A stretch of 64,000 nt of DNA from Candidatus Avimuribaculum pullicola (GTDB lineage Bacteria > Bacteroidota > Bacteroidia > Bacteroidales > Muribaculaceae), in contig DVKC01000030.1 in the NCBI GenBank assembly GCA_018716295.1, forward strand, positions 97,596-161,595. Reading direction: 5' to 3'. The notes beneath the pieces were generated by a model that was not told the DNA's origin, searched no databases, and saw only the letters and a list, made by a program, of their open reading frames with translations. Below are positions 8,768-20,527 of the stretch, in pieces. The translations under genes were made by a program, and so were the position numbers. Position 1 is the stretch's first letter, and each line of letters starts with the position of its first letter.

Positions 8768-9970
8768 ATGGAAGGTAGAGATTTTATCATAACGAGCTTG
8801 CAGCCTTGGGATATCGAGATAGGCAGTACAATAAAGAATACTGCTGTGGAAATTTCCAAGCGCAACCGAGTGTTGTATATCAACACACCACTCGACTTGA
8901 CTGCAATGCGCAATAAAAATTCAAAAATCAATGCCCATCGCGTGGCCGCAATGAAGGGCGAAGAGCCTTGTGTGAGGCAAATCAATGCCAATATGTGGAT
9001 TATTGATTGTCCGTTTATGGTATTTCCTGTGAGCAAGTTGCCCACTGCTTGGCTGTTTGATATCGTAAACAAGTATAACAACCGCAAGATTGGCAGGTAT
9101 TTGCAAGGGGTTATTAGGCAATTTGAGGTACAGAATTTTATTCATCTCATTGATACCGATATATATCGAAGCCGTTATTTAAAAGGTCTCATCGATCCGG
9201 CAGTGTCGGTTTATTATTGCCGCGACTTCGTGATAGGTGACAAATACTGGCTTAAGCATGGTCGCAGGGTCGAAGATGAATTGGCTCGTAGTTCTGACAT
9301 TGTGCTTGCCAACAGCACTTTCTTTGCCGAACGTTTCAGACAGTTGAATCCCAATACATTCCCTATTGAAACAGGTGTGAATTTGTCGGTTTATGATTCA
9401 AGCAAGGCTTACTCGGTGCCAGATGACATGAAATCTATTGCCCGCCCTATAATTGGATACATGGGTACGGTTAATTCCACGCGCCTTGATATTCCATTGC
9501 TCGAAGAGCTTGCTGCAAGATGCCGCCAATGGAACTTTGTGTTTGTCGGGCCCGAAGATGAAACTTTCGCTTCCAGCCAGCTACATGGAATGGACAATGT
9601 GTATTTCCTTGGGCGCAAGGAAACTCACGAAGTGCCTGCTTATATTAATGCGTTTGATGTGTGTATCAACCCTCAAATTGTAAATGATGTGACGATAGGC
9701 AATTATCCGCTTAAAGCCGATGAATACTTGGCCATGGGCAAGCCTATGGTTGCAACCGAAACGCACACTATGCGTGATGTTTTCGGCAATTACACACACT
9801 TGGCAAACGGTTGTGATGAATATATTGAGGCAATAGGCAAGGCACTTGGCGAGGTGGGCGACCAGCGGTTGCGCAGTGAGCGTATAGCATACGCCCATAC
9901 CCATAGTTGGGAAAATAGTGTGAAAAAGATTTATAGGATAATTGAAGATTACGAAAATAGTAAAAGATGA
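8768..9970 (+). CDS. Glycosyltransferase, GT-B fold (family 1/4 type)
   Basis: Transfers a sugar from a nucleotide donor during assembly of the polysaccharide repeat unit on the cytoplasmic face. The ATG at 8768 (M-E-G-R-D-F-I-I-T-S-L-Q-P-W-D) is preferred; the frame is open to a GTG at 8735 inside the preceding gene. The C-terminal half has the GT-B donor-binding pattern: I-G-Y-M-G-T-V, F-V-G-P-E-D-E, V-Y-F-L-G-R-K, and a K-A-D-E-Y-L-A-M-G-K-P-M-V-A-T segment near residue 330. It overlaps the next gene by 4 bp (ATGA). The sugar donor cannot be read from sequence. Confidence 0.85.
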   Translation: MEGRDFIITSLQPWDIEIGSTIKNTAVEISKRNRVLYINTPLDLTAMRNKNSKINAHRVAAMKGEEPCVRQINANMWIIDCPFMVFPVSKLPTAWLFDIVNKYNNRKIGRYLQGVIRQFEVQNFIHLIDTDIYRSRYLKGLIDPAVSVYYCRDFVIGDKYWLKHGRRVEDELARSSDIVLANSTFFAERFRQLNPNTFPIETGVNLSVYDSSKAYSVPDDMKSIARPIIGYMGTVNSTRLDIPLLEELAARCRQWNFVFVGPEDETFASSQLHGMDNVYFLGRKETHEVPAYINAFDVCINPQIVNDVTIGNYPLKADEYLAMGKPMVATETHTMRDVFGNYTHLANGCDEYIEAIGKALGEVGDQRLRSERIAYAHTHSWENSVKKIYRIIEDYENSKR

Positions 9971-10902
9971 ATTACCGCACGATCGATGATATGAACAAGG
10001 CTATTCTGGGCCGTCTGTATATATTTCCACGCGATATAGATCTCATTGTGGGCATACCACGCAGTGGTATGTTTCCTGCCAACTTGCTTGCGCTTTATCT
10101 AAATTGCAAAGTCACCGATTTGGGTTCGTTCATAAACGGGCATATTTATCAAACTGGCGAACGTGGAAAGTTTATTGATGTTCATCGGTTTAGGAAAGTG
10201 CTTGTCGTTGACGACAGCATTGCGTCGGGCGCAGCGATGGAACAATGCAAGAATATGCTGAAGGAGCTTGAGAATCAGTATGAAATAAAGTATTGTGCTA
10301 TATATGTTGTTCCTGAAAAAAAACACCTCGTTGACTATTATGTGGAGGTTGCGCCGTTGCCACGTTATTTCCAGTGGAATATAATGAACCACACAATATT
10401 GAAGAAAGCATGTTTTGACATTGATGGTGTGCTGTGTGTTGACCCTACTCCCGAGGAAAACGATGATGGCCCTCGTTATCGCCAATTCTTGTTGAATGCC
10501 AAGCCGTTGTTCATTCCAGGCGCAGAAATAGGCACGTTGGTAACATCGCGGCTTGAGAAGTATAGAGCCGAAACCGAAGAGTGGCTTGCAAGAAACGGTG
10601 TGAAATATGGCAAACTTGTGATGCTCGACCTTCCCGACATGGCGGCCCGTAGGCGGGCAAATTGCCATGGGCGATTCAAGGCCGAGGAATACAAGAAGTC
10701 GCAATATGTGTTATTTGTTGAGAGCAATCCTGGGCAGGCCGAGGAGATAAACCGCATCACAGGGAAGCCAGTGCTTTGCACGGCCGATTTCAAGATGGTG
10801 TTTGCCTCGCAATCGTTGCTTTATAACATCAAGCAAGGCGAGAGTTTGCCATGGCTGCGCCGTGCGGCATTAAAGCTGCGCAACCGGTTGCGTGGGCGGT
10901 AA
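9967..10902 (+). CDS. Phosphoribosyltransferase-HAD hydrolase fusion protein
   Basis: Two domains in 311 aa. Residues about 1-135 are a type I phosphoribosyltransferase fold with the PRPP-binding motif V-L-V-V-D-D-S-I-A-S-G (78-88) and G-I-P-R-S-G (29-34). Residues about 146-290 are HAD-like, starting F-D-I-D-G-V-L with nucleophile D151 and acid/base D153. The pairing suggests making or trimming a phosphorylated ribosyl or sugar precursor, but the substrate is unknown. It is translationally coupled (ATGA) to the glycosyltransferase, so a role in polysaccharide precursor supply is the simplest inference. Confidence 0.8.
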   Translation: MNYRTIDDMNKAILGRLYIFPRDIDLIVGIPRSGMFPANLLALYLNCKVTDLGSFINGHIYQTGERGKFIDVHRFRKVLVVDDSIASGAAMEQCKNMLKELENQYEIKYCAIYVVPEKKHLVDYYVEVAPLPRYFQWNIMNHTILKKACFDIDGVLCVDPTPEENDDGPRYRQFLLNAKPLFIPGAEIGTLVTSRLEKYRAETEEWLARNGVKYGKLVMLDLPDMAARRRANCHGRFKAEEYKKSQYVLFVESNPGQAEEINRITGKPVLCTADFKMVFASQSLLYNIKQGESLPWLRRAALKLRNRLRGR

Positions 10903-10914
10903 TTTTGGCTGTTT

Positions 10915-11799
10915 TTATTGCTTGTTCTTGTGCTCATCGTCAGGCTTGGGCTTGATGATGTTGTAATCTTGGTCTTTGTATTCTGCTTGAGAGGTAAAAA
11001 GTAGCTTTAGGTTTGTGGCCTTTTTTATCCTTAGCCATGCGTTTGCCATCAATCCACCTTTGCTGTCGAGGGTGCTATTGCATGTGACGGCTCTCGCTTT
11101 GCGGCTTTTAAGCATTTTCAATTTGCCATATTTTTTCAATCCTAAAGCCATCATGCCATCTTCGCCGCGCTTGATGTGGGTGCGGTAGCCTACTTTTCGG
11201 GCCGCTTCGGTGTCGAAAGCGAGAACCATGCCCCTCACCACCAATTCAGGCCTGTTGAAATTTTGCAGCGATAGATATATGTCGCGGAAAAGTTCATAAA
11301 AGAAGAGTCCTAACTTCGAATGTCGGTCATCGGGTATAAAACTCCACAGGCCATAAGTGCATATAGCACCATTTGAAAGGTGCTTTACATGTGTGGCTAT
11401 GTAATGAGGAGGATATAGGGTGTCGCTGTCGATGCAAATGTGGTATTTGCCTTGGGCTGCATCGAGTCCGCATTGCCTGGCAAAACCAGGGCTTTGGCGG
11501 CTTTCGTTATAGTAAGTAACGCCGACATCTTTTAGCAATTGTTCGGTCGAGTCGGTCGAATTGTTGTTCACTACGATTATTTCGATAGGAAAATCGCAAA
11601 TATTGTCGGTCAACGACCACAGGCAACCTAATATGTGTGTTTCTTCGTTATGCGCTATGGCAACAACCGAGCACAAGGGTTTTTCAGTTTCAAGCCTTTT
11701 GTTTGCTTTGTTGATTTTGTTGGCAATATCTTGCTTGACTGTGTGCGGAAATTCTGTAACAGGACGGTTGAAAACTTGCAAATATTTGCTATACCACAT
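10915..11799 (-). CDS. Glycosyltransferase family 2
   Basis: GT-A fold glycosyltransferase of 294 aa. The N-terminal nucleotide-sugar half reads S-V-V-A-I-A-H-N-E-E-T-H-I, I-I-V-V-N-N-N-S-T-D-S-T and, at the metal site, C-I-D-S-D-T (D-x-D). A second conserved acidic motif, R-G-E-D-G-M-M, occurs near residue 220. No membrane segment is seen. It is transcribed towards the end of the polysaccharide operon (12 bp between stop codons) from the promoter inside the dispersed repeat at 11821. It may act with the cluster or be an independent addition. Confidence 0.88.
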   Translation of the reverse strand: MWYSKYLQVFNRPVTEFPHTVKQDIANKINKANKRLETEKPLCSVVAIAHNEETHILGCLWSLTDNICDFPIEIIVVNNNSTDSTEQLLKDVGVTYYNESRQSPGFARQCGLDAAQGKYHICIDSDTLYPPHYIATHVKHLSNGAICTYGLWSFIPDDRHSKLGLFFYELFRDIYLSLQNFNRPELVVRGMVLAFDTEAARKVGYRTHIKRGEDGMMALGLKKYGKLKMLKSRKARAVTCNSTLDSKGGLMANAWLRIKKATNLKLLFTSQAEYKDQDYNIIKPKPDDEHKNKQ

Positions 11800-11820
11800 G
11801 GCTGATATCTGTTTTTATGG

Positions 11821-11887
11821 CAAATATAGCGAAAGTCGAGAGCAATACAAAAAACAACTTGTTGATTTTTTGCATTGCCGAGGCGCA
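11821..11887 (-). repeat. Dispersed promoter-bearing repeat, copy 2
   Basis: Same element as 1117-1187 in the opposite orientation. Its -7 box reads TATATTTG on the minus strand (complement of 11821-11828), with a TTG 19 bp upstream, and it drives the glycosyltransferase whose ATG is at 11799. Confidence 0.75.
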
Positions 11888-11900
11888 TCCTATATTATGG

Positions 11901-11968
11901 AAATATAGCGAAAGTCGAGAGCAATACAAAAAAACAACTTGTTGATTTTTTTGCATTGCTGAGGCGCA
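11901..11968 (-). repeat. Dispersed promoter-bearing repeat, copy 3 (tandem, -7 box altered)
   Basis: Head-to-tail duplicate of copy 2, about 13 bp further upstream. The -7 box is changed to TATATTTC on the minus strand (loss of the conserved G), so this copy is probably a weaker or dead promoter. Confidence 0.7.
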
Positions 11969-12027
11969 TCGGCTGCTGCGCATGCAGGAAATGTGTGCGG
12001 TGGCGTGGAAATACCGATAATTCTGCG

Positions 12028-12035
12028 TACCTTTG
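12028..12035 (+). promoter_or_regulatory. -7 box (TACCTTTG) of phoH operon
   Basis: TACCTTTG matches TAnnTTTG and lies 21 bp before the ATG at 12057. The -33 region has no clear TTG. Confidence 0.5.
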
Positions 12036-12056
12036 CAATAGGTTTTGAAAGACTTT

Positions 12057-13037
12057 ATGATAGAACGCATAATAATTGTCGATAGCGTTGACCCAGTGGT
12101 ATTTTATGGGGTCAATAATACTAATATACAATTAATACGCAATCTTTTCCCCAAGTTGCGCATTGCCGCCCGTGGCAGCATAATAAAAGTGATAGGCGAT
12201 GATGCCGAAACTTCGGTTTTCGAGCAGAAAGTGAAGAAGCTCGAAGAGTATTGTGCCAAATATAATAAATTGCCGCAGGAGGTGATTATTGACATGGTGC
12301 GTGGTGAGGCTCCGCAAGAGGTCAAACTTGATGACGTGATTATTTATGGTGTCAATGGAAAACCTATTGTAGGACGCACGCCCAACCAGCAACGCCTCGT
12401 CAAGGCATTCCAGGAGAACGATCTCACATTTGCACTTGGCCCTGCTGGTACGGGTAAGACATACGTTGCCATAGCCCTTGCCGTGAAAGCCTTGAAAAAC
12501 AGGCAGGTGAAAAAGATAATTTTGTCACGTCCGGCGGTTGAAGCAGGTGAAAAACTCGGTTTCTTGCCAGGCGACATGAAAGAAAAAATCGACCCTTACT
12601 TGCAACCACTATATGATGCGCTTGAGGATATGATTCCTGCGGTGAAGTTGAAAGAGTACATGGAATCAAACGTCATACAGATTGCGCCGCTTGCGTTTAT
12701 GCGTGGCCGCACATTGAGCGATGCTGTGATTGTGCTCGACGAAGCACAGAATACGACTGCACACCAGATAAAGATGTTCATGACGCGCCTTGGCCTCGGC
12801 TCAAAGATGATTGTCACTGGCGACATTACGCAAATCGACCTGCCTCGTACCGTGACATCGGGGCTTGTGCAGGCTTTGGGCATATTGCGAGGTGTGCCAG
12901 GAATTGGTCGTGTGGAATTTGACCGCCGCGATATTGTAAGGCATCGACTTGTGCAACTGATTGTGGAGGCATATCAAAATTATGATGAGGAACGCCGCGA
13001 AGCTGCCGCCCTTGCCCGACAAGAAGAAAACGAATAA
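12057..13037 (+). CDS. phoH: PhoH family ATPase
   Basis: Cytoplasmic P-loop ATPase of the PhoH/PhoL family, linked to RNA metabolism in other bacteria. The ATG at 12057 (M-I-E-R-I-I-I-V-D-S) is chosen over an upstream TTG at 12045. Walker A is G-P-A-G-T-G-K-T (residues 128-135) and Walker B is I-V-L-D-E-A-Q-N near residue 227, followed by the sensor-like V-T-G-D-I-T-Q-I-D-L-P. About 326 aa, normal for the family. It precedes purC by 36 bp and is probably in the same transcript. Confidence 0.92.
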   Translation: MIERIIIVDSVDPVVFYGVNNTNIQLIRNLFPKLRIAARGSIIKVIGDDAETSVFEQKVKKLEEYCAKYNKLPQEVIIDMVRGEAPQEVKLDDVIIYGVNGKPIVGRTPNQQRLVKAFQENDLTFALGPAGTGKTYVAIALAVKALKNRQVKKIILSRPAVEAGEKLGFLPGDMKEKIDPYLQPLYDALEDMIPAVKLKEYMESNVIQIAPLAFMRGRTLSDAVIVLDEAQNTTAHQIKMFMTRLGLGSKMIVTGDITQIDLPRTVTSGLVQALGILRGVPGIGRVEFDRRDIVRHRLVQLIVEAYQNYDEERREAAALARQEENE

Positions 13038-13073
13038 CAGTATTTATACACATATATACAATTTTATTTTATC

Positions 13074-14018
13074 ATGGCTACAACTTTAACACACACCGAT
13101 TTTAATTTCCCAGGACAGAAAAGCGTGTATCATGGGAAGGTACGTGACGTGTATGACATCAACGACGACTTGCTTGTGATGATTGCAACAGACCGCATCT
13201 CGGCATTCGACGTGATTTTACCTAAGGGCATTCCGTTCAAGGGACAAGTGCTTAACCAGATCGCAGCAACTTTCCTTGACGCTACTGCCGATATTGTACC
13301 GAATTGGAAAATAGCCACTCCCGACCCGATGGTTACTATTGGATTGAAGTGCGAGGGCTTCCGTGTTGAGATGATTATACGCGGTTACCTCACAGGTAGT
13401 GCATGGCGTGAGTACGCCGCTGGTTGCCGCGAACTTTGTGGCGTAAAGCTTCCCGATGGAATGCGTGAAAATGAGAAATTCCCCGAACCTATAATCACGC
13501 CTACCACCAAGGCCGAGGCTGGGCATGACGAGAATATATCGAAAGAGGAAATCATAGCAAAGGGCTTGGTGTGCCGTGAGGACTATGAGCAGATGGAACG
13601 TTACACACGCGCACTTTTCGCACGTGGCACCGAGATGGCTGCCGAGAAAGGGCTTATACTTGTTGACACAAAGTATGAGTTTGGCAAGCGTGATGGCAAG
13701 GTGATACTTATTGACGAGATTCACACTCCCGATTCATCACGTTATTTCTACAGCGACGGTTACCAAGAAAGATTTGAAAAAGGCGAACCGCAGAAGCAAC
13801 TTTCCAAGGAATTTGTACGTCAGTGGCTTATCGACCACAATTTCATGGGCAAGCCAGGACAGACAGTTCCCGAGATGACCGATGAATACTGCCAGTCGGT
13901 ATCGGCTCGATATATTGAGTTGTATGAACACATCGTTGGCAAAAAGTTTGTTCCTGCCGAAGATGGCGACATCGTGGCCCGCATCGAGAAAAATGTATTG
14001 GCTCAATTGGGCAAATAA
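13074..14018 (+). CDS. purC: Phosphoribosylaminoimidazole-succinocarboxamide synthase
   Basis: SAICAR synthase of de novo purine synthesis: joins CAIR and aspartate using ATP. Hallmarks are Y-H-G-K-V-R-D-V-Y near residue 20, [13 protein letters not shown], the R-G-Y-L-T-G-S-A-W segment, and L-V-D-T-K-Y-E-F-G followed by [12 protein letters not shown]. The 314 aa length fits the longer Bacteroidetes form. Followed by a strong hairpin at 14042-14072. Confidence 0.97.
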   Translation: MATTLTHTDFNFPGQKSVYHGKVRDVYDINDDLLVMIATDRISAFDVILPKGIPFKGQVLNQIAATFLDATADIVPNWKIATPDPMVTIGLKCEGFRVEMIIRGYLTGSAWREYAAGCRELCGVKLPDGMRENEKFPEPIITPTTKAEAGHDENISKEEIIAKGLVCREDYEQMERYTRALFARGTEMAAEKGLILVDTKYEFGKRDGKVILIDEIHTPDSSRYFYSDGYQERFEKGEPQKQLSKEFVRQWLIDHNFMGKPGQTVPEMTDEYCQSVSARYIELYEHIVGKKFVPAEDGDIVARIEKNVLAQLGK

Positions 14019-14041
14019 TATTAGATGAATTTGTATAATCT

Positions 14042-14080
14042 GGCGTGCCGAAATGTGCATTTTCGGCACGCCTTTATAAC
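14042..14080 (+). terminator. Hairpin terminator after purC
   Basis: A 12-bp-class inverted repeat, GGCGTGCCGAAA ... TTTCGGCACGCC, with a short loop, followed by TTTATAA. It lies inside what would be the 5' extension of ubiE, supporting the later ubiE start at 14093. Confidence 0.7.
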
Positions 14081-14092
14081 TTTTATTACACC

Positions 14093-14833
14093 GTGGATTA
14101 CAAAGCCGAAAAAATAACGCCATATAACGACACCGAAAGCAAAACGGGACAAGTGAGGCAAATGTTTGACTCCATTGCTCCTGCTTATGACTTCATGAAC
14201 CGCGCCATGACGATGGGTATCGACAAGTGGTGGCGGCGTAAAGCGGTGAAGATGGTTGGAAAGTATAATCCGGCCCAAATACTCGACGTGGCAACTGGTA
14301 CTGGCGATTTCGCAATACAGATGTACAAGACTTTGCAACCGTCAAATGGTATAGTCGGCATTGACTTGTCGAGGCAGATGCTTGATGTGGCTGTGGCCAA
14401 GGTCGGCAAGGCTGGCATGGCCAGGCATTTCGATTTTAAGGAGGGCGATTGCATGGCATTGGATTTTGCCGATGGCACGTTTGATGCAGTCACTGTGGCA
14501 TTCGGTGTGCGCAATTTCGAACATCTTGAGCAAGGGTATGCCGAGATGTACCGAGTGTTGCGGCATGGCGGCGTGTTGTGCGTGCTTGAGCTTTCAACGC
14601 CGACTAATCGTTTTATCAAGTCGCTTTACGATTTATATACCCGCACTCTTATTCCCATGGTTGGGCGTATGGTGTCGCACGACCGCCGCGCCTATAGCTA
14701 CCTGCCCGAGAGCATAGCAGCTGTGCCGCAAGGCGACGAGATGTGTGAAATCATGCGTCGAGTGGGTTTCAAAGGCTGCCGCTATGTGCGCATGACTTTC
14801 GGCACCTGTACCATCTACATGGGCGAAAAGTAA
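14093..14833 (+). CDS. ubiE: Demethylmenaquinone methyltransferase
   Basis: SAM-dependent C-methylation of demethylmenaquinone to menaquinone, the quinone of anaerobic Bacteroidales. I start at GTG 14093 (V-D-Y-K-A-E-K-I-T-P-Y) because the upstream frame is occupied by the purC terminator hairpin and because this N-terminus matches what I remember of Bacteroides orthologues. Motifs: M-F-D-S-I-A-P-A-Y-D, motif I D-V-A-T-G-T-G-D-F, G-I-D-L-S-R-Q-M-L and the family signature F-G-V-R-N-F-E. 246 aa. Called menG or menH in some nomenclatures. Confidence 0.93.
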   Translation: MDYKAEKITPYNDTESKTGQVRQMFDSIAPAYDFMNRAMTMGIDKWWRRKAVKMVGKYNPAQILDVATGTGDFAIQMYKTLQPSNGIVGIDLSRQMLDVAVAKVGKAGMARHFDFKEGDCMALDFADGTFDAVTVAFGVRNFEHLEQGYAEMYRVLRHGGVLCVLELSTPTNRFIKSLYDLYTRTLIPMVGRMVSHDRRAYSYLPESIAAVPQGDEMCEIMRRVGFKGCRYVRMTFGTCTIYMGEK

Positions 14834-15039
14834 GAGATTTCCATAGTAAGAACGTTATCCTTGCTTGCACTTTTCTGGTTATGCACTGGAAAGAGGGTGG
14901 GCGAGGTCTATATCGATATTTGGTGCTTAGCGGATATAAATGTAGTCAGCATAAAAACAGATATAAAAATGGAAAAAGTGCACGAATTATTTACCCTCTT
15001 ACAAAAGTGCAGATAATTCTGTTATCGGATATAATTCAT

Positions 15040-15047
15040 TATATTTG
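15040..15047 (+). promoter_or_regulatory. -7 box (TATATTTG) of the hsdR operon
   Basis: TATATTTG fits TAnnTTTG. The usual -33 TTG is missing; instead GTTATCGGATATAA occupies 15021-15034. The long leader to the ATG at 15217 leaves room for regulation. Confidence 0.5.
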
Positions 15048-15176
15048 CGAAATAAAATAGCATCAAAAATAAAACTGAATAGTATAAAGGCTGTTTTTGT
15101 CGGACAAAGGCATTTTGCATATATGATTGGCTAAAATTAAGTAAATAAGTAAATATGCCTATTTTTACTGCGTAAC

Positions 15177-15201
15177 TTCCGATAATATAGAATTATCGGA
15201 A
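15177..15201. promoter_or_regulatory. Perfect inverted repeat (operator- or hairpin-like) before hsdR
   Basis: TTCCGATAAT, a 5-nt centre, then ATTATCGGAA. It ends 15 bp before the hsdR ATG. The half-site TTATCGGA also occurs at the promoter (15022-15029). Could be an operator or an RNA hairpin hiding the start codon. Confidence 0.55.
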
Positions 15202-15216
15202 CTAAACATATAGCGT

Positions 15217-19360
<4,144 letters not shown>

Positions 19361-19364
19361 ATCT

Positions 19365-20522
19365 ATGGGAGATAATAAGATAACCGTTTCTGTAGAGCGA
19401 CAGTTTGGCGAAGTCATAGACATTATCCTCAGGCACAAAAGCCGTGCTTCTAAAGTTGTCAATGAAGAGTTGCTGCTTACGGCATGGCATGTGGGTGGTT
19501 ATGTTTCAAACAAACTGAAAAGCGAAGAATGGGGAAGCAAGGTGGTAACGCAACTGTCGGAATATATCCGGTCGCAGCGTCCTGACATTAAAGGATTTGG
19601 GCGGAGCAGTATTTATAATATGGTGCTGTTTTATGATGAATATTCCTCGGCAGCATTTACTGCGACTGTTGAGAAATATCTGAATTCTGAATTTGTCCAG
19701 CCAAGAATTGGACAAATCGAGGCATCTAATTTTGAACTTTCATCAGACCATGCGATAACTGTGCAGCCAAAAACTGCACGAATTGTCCAGCCAGAAATCG
19801 GACAAATGCCGAAGATACTGGAGTTGACCACATTGACCAATCATATAGAGATACTTTGTCGTTGTAAAAATAGCGAAGAACGGATGTTCTATATACTCTA
19901 TGCCAATAAGGAACATCTGGTAAAACGAGAACTGCAACGTTGTATCTCAAATCAGACGTTTACGGCCTTATTAGGCAGCAAGGACAATATGTTAAAAGGA
20001 TTGCTTGAGGCATACCCTAATGCTCCCATTATGTTCAAAGACACATTGTTTGTTGATTTTCTTGATTTGCCAAAGAAGCATAGTGAATCCCGGTTGAGAA
20101 ACGGCTTGTTGGAGCACATGAAGCAGTTTATCCTTGAATTGGGCAAAGATTTTATATTCATGGATCAGGAATACCGTCTCAATATCGGAGCGTCCACCTT
20201 CAAGGCTGATTTGCTGTTCTTTCATCGTGGATTGCAAGCATTGGTCGCCGTGGAACTGAAAAAGACGAAGTTCCATCCTCGCGATCTCGGTCAGCTGGAA
20301 TTTTATTTGGAGGCGCTTGACCGGGATGTGAAACGCTCCAACGAGAATCCGTCCATAGGCATAATTCTCTGTCCTGAAGCAGACCGGGTAGTGGTGGAAT
20401 ATGCCATGAGCCGTAGCATGAGCCCGACAATGATAGCTGAATACAAGCGTATCCTTATTCCACAGGAACGTATGCAAGAGAAACTGAATGAATTTTGCAA
20501 CCTGTTTCTGAATAAAGACTGA
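19365..20522 (+). CDS. PDDEXK nuclease-domain protein (YhcG/DUF1016 family) within the RM operon
   Basis: Residues about 10-190 match the DUF1016 N-terminal, DNA-binding-like region (W-H-V-G-G-Y-V-S-N-K, L-S-E-Y-I-R-S-Q-R-P-D-I-K-G-F-G-R-S-S-I-Y-N). Residues about 225-370 form a PD-(D/E)xK nuclease fold with F-K-A-D-L-L-F and V-A-V-E-L-K. An unusual linker carries three V-Q-P-x repeats (111-118, 133-140, 141-148; two read V-Q-P-x-I-G-Q). It sits between hsdM and hsdS with 4-5 bp gaps, so it is co-expressed. It may be an accessory nuclease or a separate defence protein; role unknown. Confidence 0.8.
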   Translation: MGDNKITVSVERQFGEVIDIILRHKSRASKVVNEELLLTAWHVGGYVSNKLKSEEWGSKVVTQLSEYIRSQRPDIKGFGRSSIYNMVLFYDEYSSAAFTATVEKYLNSEFVQPRIGQIEASNFELSSDHAITVQPKTARIVQPEIGQMPKILELTTLTNHIEILCRCKNSEERMFYILYANKEHLVKRELQRCISNQTFTALLGSKDNMLKGLLEAYPNAPIMFKDTLFVDFLDLPKKHSESRLRNGLLEHMKQFILELGKDFIFMDQEYRLNIGASTFKADLLFFHRGLQALVAVELKKTKFHPRDLGQLEFYLEALDRDVKRSNENPSIGIILCPEADRVVVEYAMSRSMSPTMIAEYKRILIPQERMQEKLNEFCNLFLNKD

Positions 20523-20527
20523 TTGTT

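Larger units (their letters stand above)
14834..15216. other. Intergenic region upstream of the type I RM operon (383 bp)
   Basis: No gene seen. It holds a probable hsdR promoter (15040-15047) with the sequence TTATCGGATATAA just upstream, and a perfect 10-bp inverted repeat at 15177-15201 using the same TTATCGGA word. The region is more A/T-rich than the flanking genes. Confidence 0.6.
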
